Part shown: one piece after another, positions 60,969-64,000 of the stretch
Layout of the letters: the number at the start of each line of letters is the position of its first letter
How positions within the stretch are numbered: the stretch's first letter is position 1
Assembly: GCF_003597675.1 (NCBI RefSeq)
Contig: NZ_CP030827.1
Location: 2,728,001-2,792,000, forward strand
Source: Neorhizobium sp. NCHU2750
Lineage (GTDB): Bacteria; Pseudomonadota; Alphaproteobacteria; Rhizobiales; Rhizobiaceae
DNA length: 64,000 nt
Direction: 5' to 3'
The notes under the pieces: model-generated
Databases searched by the model: none
What the model saw: the letters and a program-made list of their open reading frames with translations, nothing else
What the model was told of the DNA's origin: nothing
Translations under genes and position numbers: made by a program

Positions 60969-61241
60969 TTACCGATCCAGCACGGCGCGTATCGTCTCCA
61001 TCGCCGTCACCAGCCGCCGCGAAACCTCGCGATTGACCTCTTCCAGACGATTGGCGCGAAATTGCGACTGGTCGAGTTCCTGCGCCAGACGCGCGCGGTC
61101 GGCATGGACGCGGCGCACTTCGCCGTCGACATCGCGGTTCTCGCGCTGTCGCTCTATGCGTGCATCCACGGCATTCTCCAGGCTGCCGACCGCCGCACGC
61201 AGTTCTGAAAGCGCCATCTCAACCGTCTTGTCTGCCGGCAT
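60969..61241 (-). CDS. DUF4164 family coiled-coil protein
   Basis: 90 residues, nearly all coiled coil (SELRAAVGSLENAVDARIER, RRVHADRARLAQELDQSQFR, RLEEVNREVSRRLVTAMETI). Matches DUF4164, small alphaproteobacterial proteins encoded directly upstream of zapA. A division-related role beside ZapA is inferred from that conserved pairing. ATG at 61241. Divergent from tkt. Confidence 0.9.
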   Translation of the reverse strand: MPADKTVEMALSELRAAVGSLENAVDARIERQRENRDVDGEVRRVHADRARLAQELDQSQFRANRLEEVNREVSRRLVTAMETIRAVLDR

Positions 61242-61559
61242 TCATGATATCCCGCTGAGAATGCGAGTTCGGCCGAATCGGCCACTGGTTCTCGCCCATT
61301 GAGCGGCAAGATTATTCACCGCAATAATGCCGGTCAACAAACGACCACCCTTCCGGCCTCATCGACTTGTGGATCAAGCGCCTTATATTGTGTTTGAACG
61401 TTCCTGCTCAAACATGAGGCGGCTCCACCTAAACTTGCTCATTTTCTGGCGCCCGCCTCCCGCATTTGTTGACTTGCCCGTTCCACCTGATATGGATCAG
61501 GCGCTCCCTCAAAAGGCCCTTGAAGGGCTCCGACCGACACCGGATACAGTGGATTAGCC
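61242..61559. promoter_or_regulatory. Divergent DUF4164/zapA–tkt promoter region
   Basis: 318 bp without a gene. It contains TTATATTG (61383-61390, possible -10) followed by an inverted repeat GTTTGA-N10-TCAAAC at 61392-61413. Position suggests an operator for tkt, but the regulator cannot be named. Confidence 0.35.
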
Positions 61560-63533
61560 ATGACTTCTCGCGAACAAAACGACCGGATGGCAAATGCAAT
61601 CCGTTTTCTCGCCATGGATGCCGTCGAAAAGGCCAATTCCGGCCACCCAGGCATGCCGATGGGCATGGCCGACGTTGCAACCGTCCTCTTTTCCAAATAC
61701 CTGAAATTTGACCCGACGAAACCGCATTGGCCCGACCGCGACCGCTTCGTGCTGTCGGCCGGCCACGGTTCGATGCTGCTTTATTCGCTGCTCTATTTGA
61801 CCGGTTATGAAGACATGACCGTCGAGGACCTAAAGCAGTTCCGCCAGCTCGGCTCCAAGACCGCAGGTCACCCGGAATACGGCCATGCCACCGGCATCGA
61901 GACGACCACCGGCCCGCTCGGCCAGGGCATTGCCAATGCCGTTGGCATGGCGATCGCCGAACGCAAGCTGCGCGAGGAATTCGGCGCCGACCTGCAGGAT
62001 CACTACACCTATGTGATCAACGGCGACGGCTGCCTGATGGAAGGTATCAGCCATGAGGCCATCGCCCTTGCCGGCCACCTGAAGCTCAACAAGCTGGTCC
62101 TTTTCTGGGATAACAACTCGATCACCATCGACGGCGCCGTCTCGCTCTCCGATTCGACCGACCAGATTGCCCGCTTCAAGGCGGTTCACTGGAACACGAT
62201 CGAGATCGACGGCCACGACCAGGCTGCGATCGCCGACGCCATCGAGCAGGCCCACAAGTCCGACCGCCCGACCTTCATCGCCTGCAAGACCGTCATCGGC
62301 TTCGGCGCCCCGAACAAGGCCGGCAGCCACAAGGTTCACGGCTCTCCGCTTGGCGCCGAGGAAATTGCCGCGACCCGCAAGGCGCTGAACTGGGAATACG
62401 AACCCTTCATCGTCCCGAACGACGTGCTGTCCGAATGGCGTGCCGCCGGCACCCGCTCGGTCGATGCCGTCAAGGCCTGGGAAGGCCGCCTGGCAAAGTC
62501 CGACAAGAAGGCCGAATTCGACCGCCGCTTCGCCGGTGATCTGCCGGCCGGCTTCGATGCCGCCATCTCCGACTACAAGAAAAAGCTCGCCGAGACGAAG
62601 CCGACGATCGCGACCCGCAAGGCTTCCGAAGACGCGCTTGAAGTCATCAACGGCTTCCTGCCGGAAACGCTCGGCGGTTCCGCCGACCTGACGCCGTCGA
62701 ACAACACCAAGACCAGCCAGATGCATTCGATCACGCCGACGGATTTCGCCGGCCGCTACATGCACTGGGGTATTCGCGAACACGGCATGGCTTCGGCCAT
62801 GAACGGCATCGCGCTGCACGGCGGTCTGATCCCCTATGGCGGCGGCTTCATGATCTTCTCCGATTATTGCCGCCCGCCGATCCGCCTTGCCTCGCTGATG
62901 GGTATCCGCGTCATCCACGTCCTGACGCATGATTCGATCGGCGTCGGCGAAGACGGCCCAACCCACCAGCCGGTCGAGCAGATGGCATCCCTGCGCGCCA
63001 TCCCGAACCTGATGATGTTCCGCCCGGCCGATGCGGTTGAAACCGCCGAATGCTGGCAGATCGCCGTCACGACCAAGGATCGTCCGTCGGGCCTGGCGCT
63101 CACCCGCCAGAACCTGACGACCGTGCGCACCGAATATTCAGAAAAGAACCTCTCGACGCTCGGCGCCTATACGCTCGCCGGCAGCGCCGACGCCAAGGTG
63201 ACGATCTTCGCCTCGGGATCCGAAGTCGAACTCGCCGTCGCGGCCCGCAAGACGCTTGAGGAAAAGGGCATCTCGGTCCGCGTCGTCTCCGTTCCCTCGA
63301 CCGAACTGTTCTTCGAGCAGCCGGATGCCTACCGTGCCGAAGTCATCGGCAAGTCGCCGGTCAAGATTGCCGTCGAAGCCGGCGTTCGCGAAGGCTGGGA
63401 TGCGTTCATCGGTCCGGAAGGCACCTTTGTCGGCATGAAGAGCTTCGGCGCTTCCGGTCCGGCCAAGGACGTCTTCAAGCATTTCGGCATCACGGTCGAC
63501 GCCGTCGTCGCCGCTGCCGAGGCAAAAATTTAA
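61560..63533 (+). CDS. tkt: Transketolase
   Basis: 657-residue thiamine-diphosphate enzyme of the pentose-phosphate pathway, transferring two-carbon units between ketoses and aldoses. It has [36 protein letters not shown], the metal/ThDP loop [20 protein letters not shown] then DNNSITIDG, the catalytic [20 protein letters not shown] and [21 protein letters not shown] at 61560 has only a weak ribosome site. gap follows on the same strand after a terminator and a repeat, the conserved tkt-gap order of the rhizobial central-carbon cluster. Confidence 0.98.
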   Translation: MTSREQNDRMANAIRFLAMDAVEKANSGHPGMPMGMADVATVLFSKYLKFDPTKPHWPDRDRFVLSAGHGSMLLYSLLYLTGYEDMTVEDLKQFRQLGSKTAGHPEYGHATGIETTTGPLGQGIANAVGMAIAERKLREEFGADLQDHYTYVINGDGCLMEGISHEAIALAGHLKLNKLVLFWDNNSITIDGAVSLSDSTDQIARFKAVHWNTIEIDGHDQAAIADAIEQAHKSDRPTFIACKTVIGFGAPNKAGSHKVHGSPLGAEEIAATRKALNWEYEPFIVPNDVLSEWRAAGTRSVDAVKAWEGRLAKSDKKAEFDRRFAGDLPAGFDAAISDYKKKLAETKPTIATRKASEDALEVINGFLPETLGGSADLTPSNNTKTSQMHSITPTDFAGRYMHWGIREHGMASAMNGIALHGGLIPYGGGFMIFSDYCRPPIRLASLMGIRVIHVLTHDSIGVGEDGPTHQPVEQMASLRAIPNLMMFRPADAVETAECWQIAVTTKDRPSGLALTRQNLTTVRTEYSEKNLSTLGAYTLAGSADAKVTIFASGSEVELAVAARKTLEEKGISVRVVSVPSTELFFEQPDAYRAEVIGKSPVKIAVEAGVREGWDAFIGPEGTFVGMKSFGASGPAKDVFKHFGITVDAVVAAAEAKI

Positions 63534-63538
63534 TTCTA

Positions 63539-63572
63539 AAAGGCTGCCCTAGATCAAAGTGGGGCAGCCTTC
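63539..63572 (+). terminator. Terminator of tkt
   Basis: AAGGCTGCCC/GGGCAGCCTT stem with a 12-13-nt loop, beginning 6 bp after the tkt stop; the T-tract is short. Confidence 0.75.
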
Positions 63573-63584
63573 ATACGCGCTAGA

Positions 63585-63682
63585 GCAGTTCCAGCAAAAG
63601 TGCGTAGCGGTTTTGCGTCCGAAACTGCGTCACATCAGGGAAGTAGAGCGATTTCGCGATTCGGAGAAAAGCGGAATTGCGT
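63585..63682. repeat. Rhizobial short intergenic palindromic repeat
   Basis: AGCAGTTCCAGCAAAAGTGCG on the left (split: AGCAGTTCCAGC then AAAAGTGCG), a central GCGGTTTTGCGTCCGAAACTGCG and the right end GGAGAAAAGCGGAATTGC form an imperfect palindrome. The pattern AGCA(A/G)TTCCAG…GCGGAATTGC is a frequent intergenic repeat of Rhizobiaceae. It lies in the gap leader region, 37 bp before the ATG. Confidence 0.6.
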
Positions 63683-63718
63683 TGAAACACAGCCCCAATA
63701 TCAGGGAGTAAAGCTCAT

Positions 63719-64000
63719 ATGACTGTAAAGGTTGCCATCAACGGCTTCGGCCGTATCGGCCGTAACGTGCTTCGCGCCATCGTCGAATCCGGTCGCACCG
63801 ACATCGAAGTCGTTGCCATCAACGATCTCGGCCCGGTCGAAACCAACGCCCACCTGCTCCGCTACGATTCGATCCACGGCAAGTTCCCGGCCGACGTGAA
63901 GGTCGACGGCGACACGATCTCGGTTGCCGGCGGCAAGCCGATCAAGGTCACCGCCGTCCGCGACCCGGCTACCCTGCCCCACAAGGAACTCGGCGTCGAC
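63719..64000 (+). CDS. gap: Glyceraldehyde-3-phosphate dehydrogenase (partial)
   Basis: First 94 codons of a type I GAPDH; the gene runs off the right edge. The start [20 protein letters not shown] is the conserved Rossmann opening, and [20 protein letters not shown] and [14 protein letters not shown] are typical family positions. The catalytic Cys lies beyond the window. ATG at 63719 follows GGGAG. It catalyses the NAD-linked glycolytic/gluconeogenic step and is encoded downstream of tkt. Confidence 0.97.
   Translation, partial: MTVKVAINGFGRIGRNVLRAIVESGRTDIEVVAINDLGPVETNAHLLRYDSIHGKFPADVKVDGDTISVAGGKPIKVTAVRDPATLPHKELGVD

Overview
The window is a ~60% G+C chromosomal segment of an alphaproteobacterium, most likely Rhizobiaceae (Rhizobium/Agrobacterium/Neorhizobium type). 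This is inferred from the gene content and order: ruvCAB–ybgC–tolQRAB–pal–cpoB–tilS–ftsH–glmM, sqdBDC, long-form serA behind serC, zapA–6S RNA–fau, tkt–gap, and rhizobial intergenic palindromic repeats. Both ends cut through genes (hmuT on the left, gap on the right).

Layout. 0–1.8 kb: heme uptake and use (hmuT; a heme-degrading-type monooxygenase; hutX). 1.9–10.2 kb: small stress-type proteins, a nucleotidyltransferase/metallophosphoesterase pair, trehalose synthesis treZ–treY, tandem 24-residue membrane peptides, a DUF983 protein and a lipoprotein. 10.4–12.4 kb: an amidase and an unrecognised protein. 12.47–15.57 kb: a small genomic island bounded by 20-bp direct repeats, one of which is the 3' end of a tRNA-Met gene; it carries a two-gene PIN module, a membrane-anchored protein and a recombinase-like remnant. 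15.9–26.4 kb: mnmA, an MscS channel, DUF1810 and Tim44-domain proteins, serC–serA behind a putative serC-motif RNA, an outer-membrane barrel and a GH15 enzyme. 26.6–38.2 kb: glmM, ftsH, tilS and the complete Tol-Pal set. 38.3–41.4 kb: sulfolipid synthesis sqdB-sqdD-sqdC. 41.4–46.6 kb: a DUF2945 operon, a MITE-like element, a Nudix hydrolase and the ruvC-ruvA-ruvB operon, which has one VapBC-type toxin-antitoxin pair inserted at each of its two internal junctions. 46.7–52.5 kb: a degenerate chemoreceptor-like protein, a luciferase-family oxidoreductase, a Pit transporter, YebC and a stress-type flavin-binding-fold protein. 52.5–64 kb: an MBL-fold protein, a YmdB-like phosphodiesterase, fau, a CNNM/CorC protein, a three-gene histidine kinase/response regulator module, 6S RNA, zapA, a DUF4164 protein, tkt and gap.

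Regulatory theme. Seven sites matching the alphaproteobacterial general-stress sigma factor (EcfG/RpoE2) consensus GGAAC-N16/17-(C)GTT lie just upstream of starts. They precede a DUF3008 gene and its divergent neighbour, the nucleotidyltransferase operon, treZY, the tandem 24-aa peptides, the DUF2945 operon and the stress-type oxidase-fold gene. Three are exact matches. This suggests the window carries a scattered share of the stress regulon.

Most notable: the two toxin-antitoxin modules threaded through ruvCAB with 4-bp start/stop overlaps and shared GTAAGA half-sites; the tRNA-Met island with its 276-aa protein/PIN gene pair, a candidate undescribed toxin-antitoxin or defence module; and the MITE-like element that supplies the stop codon of the Nudix gene.
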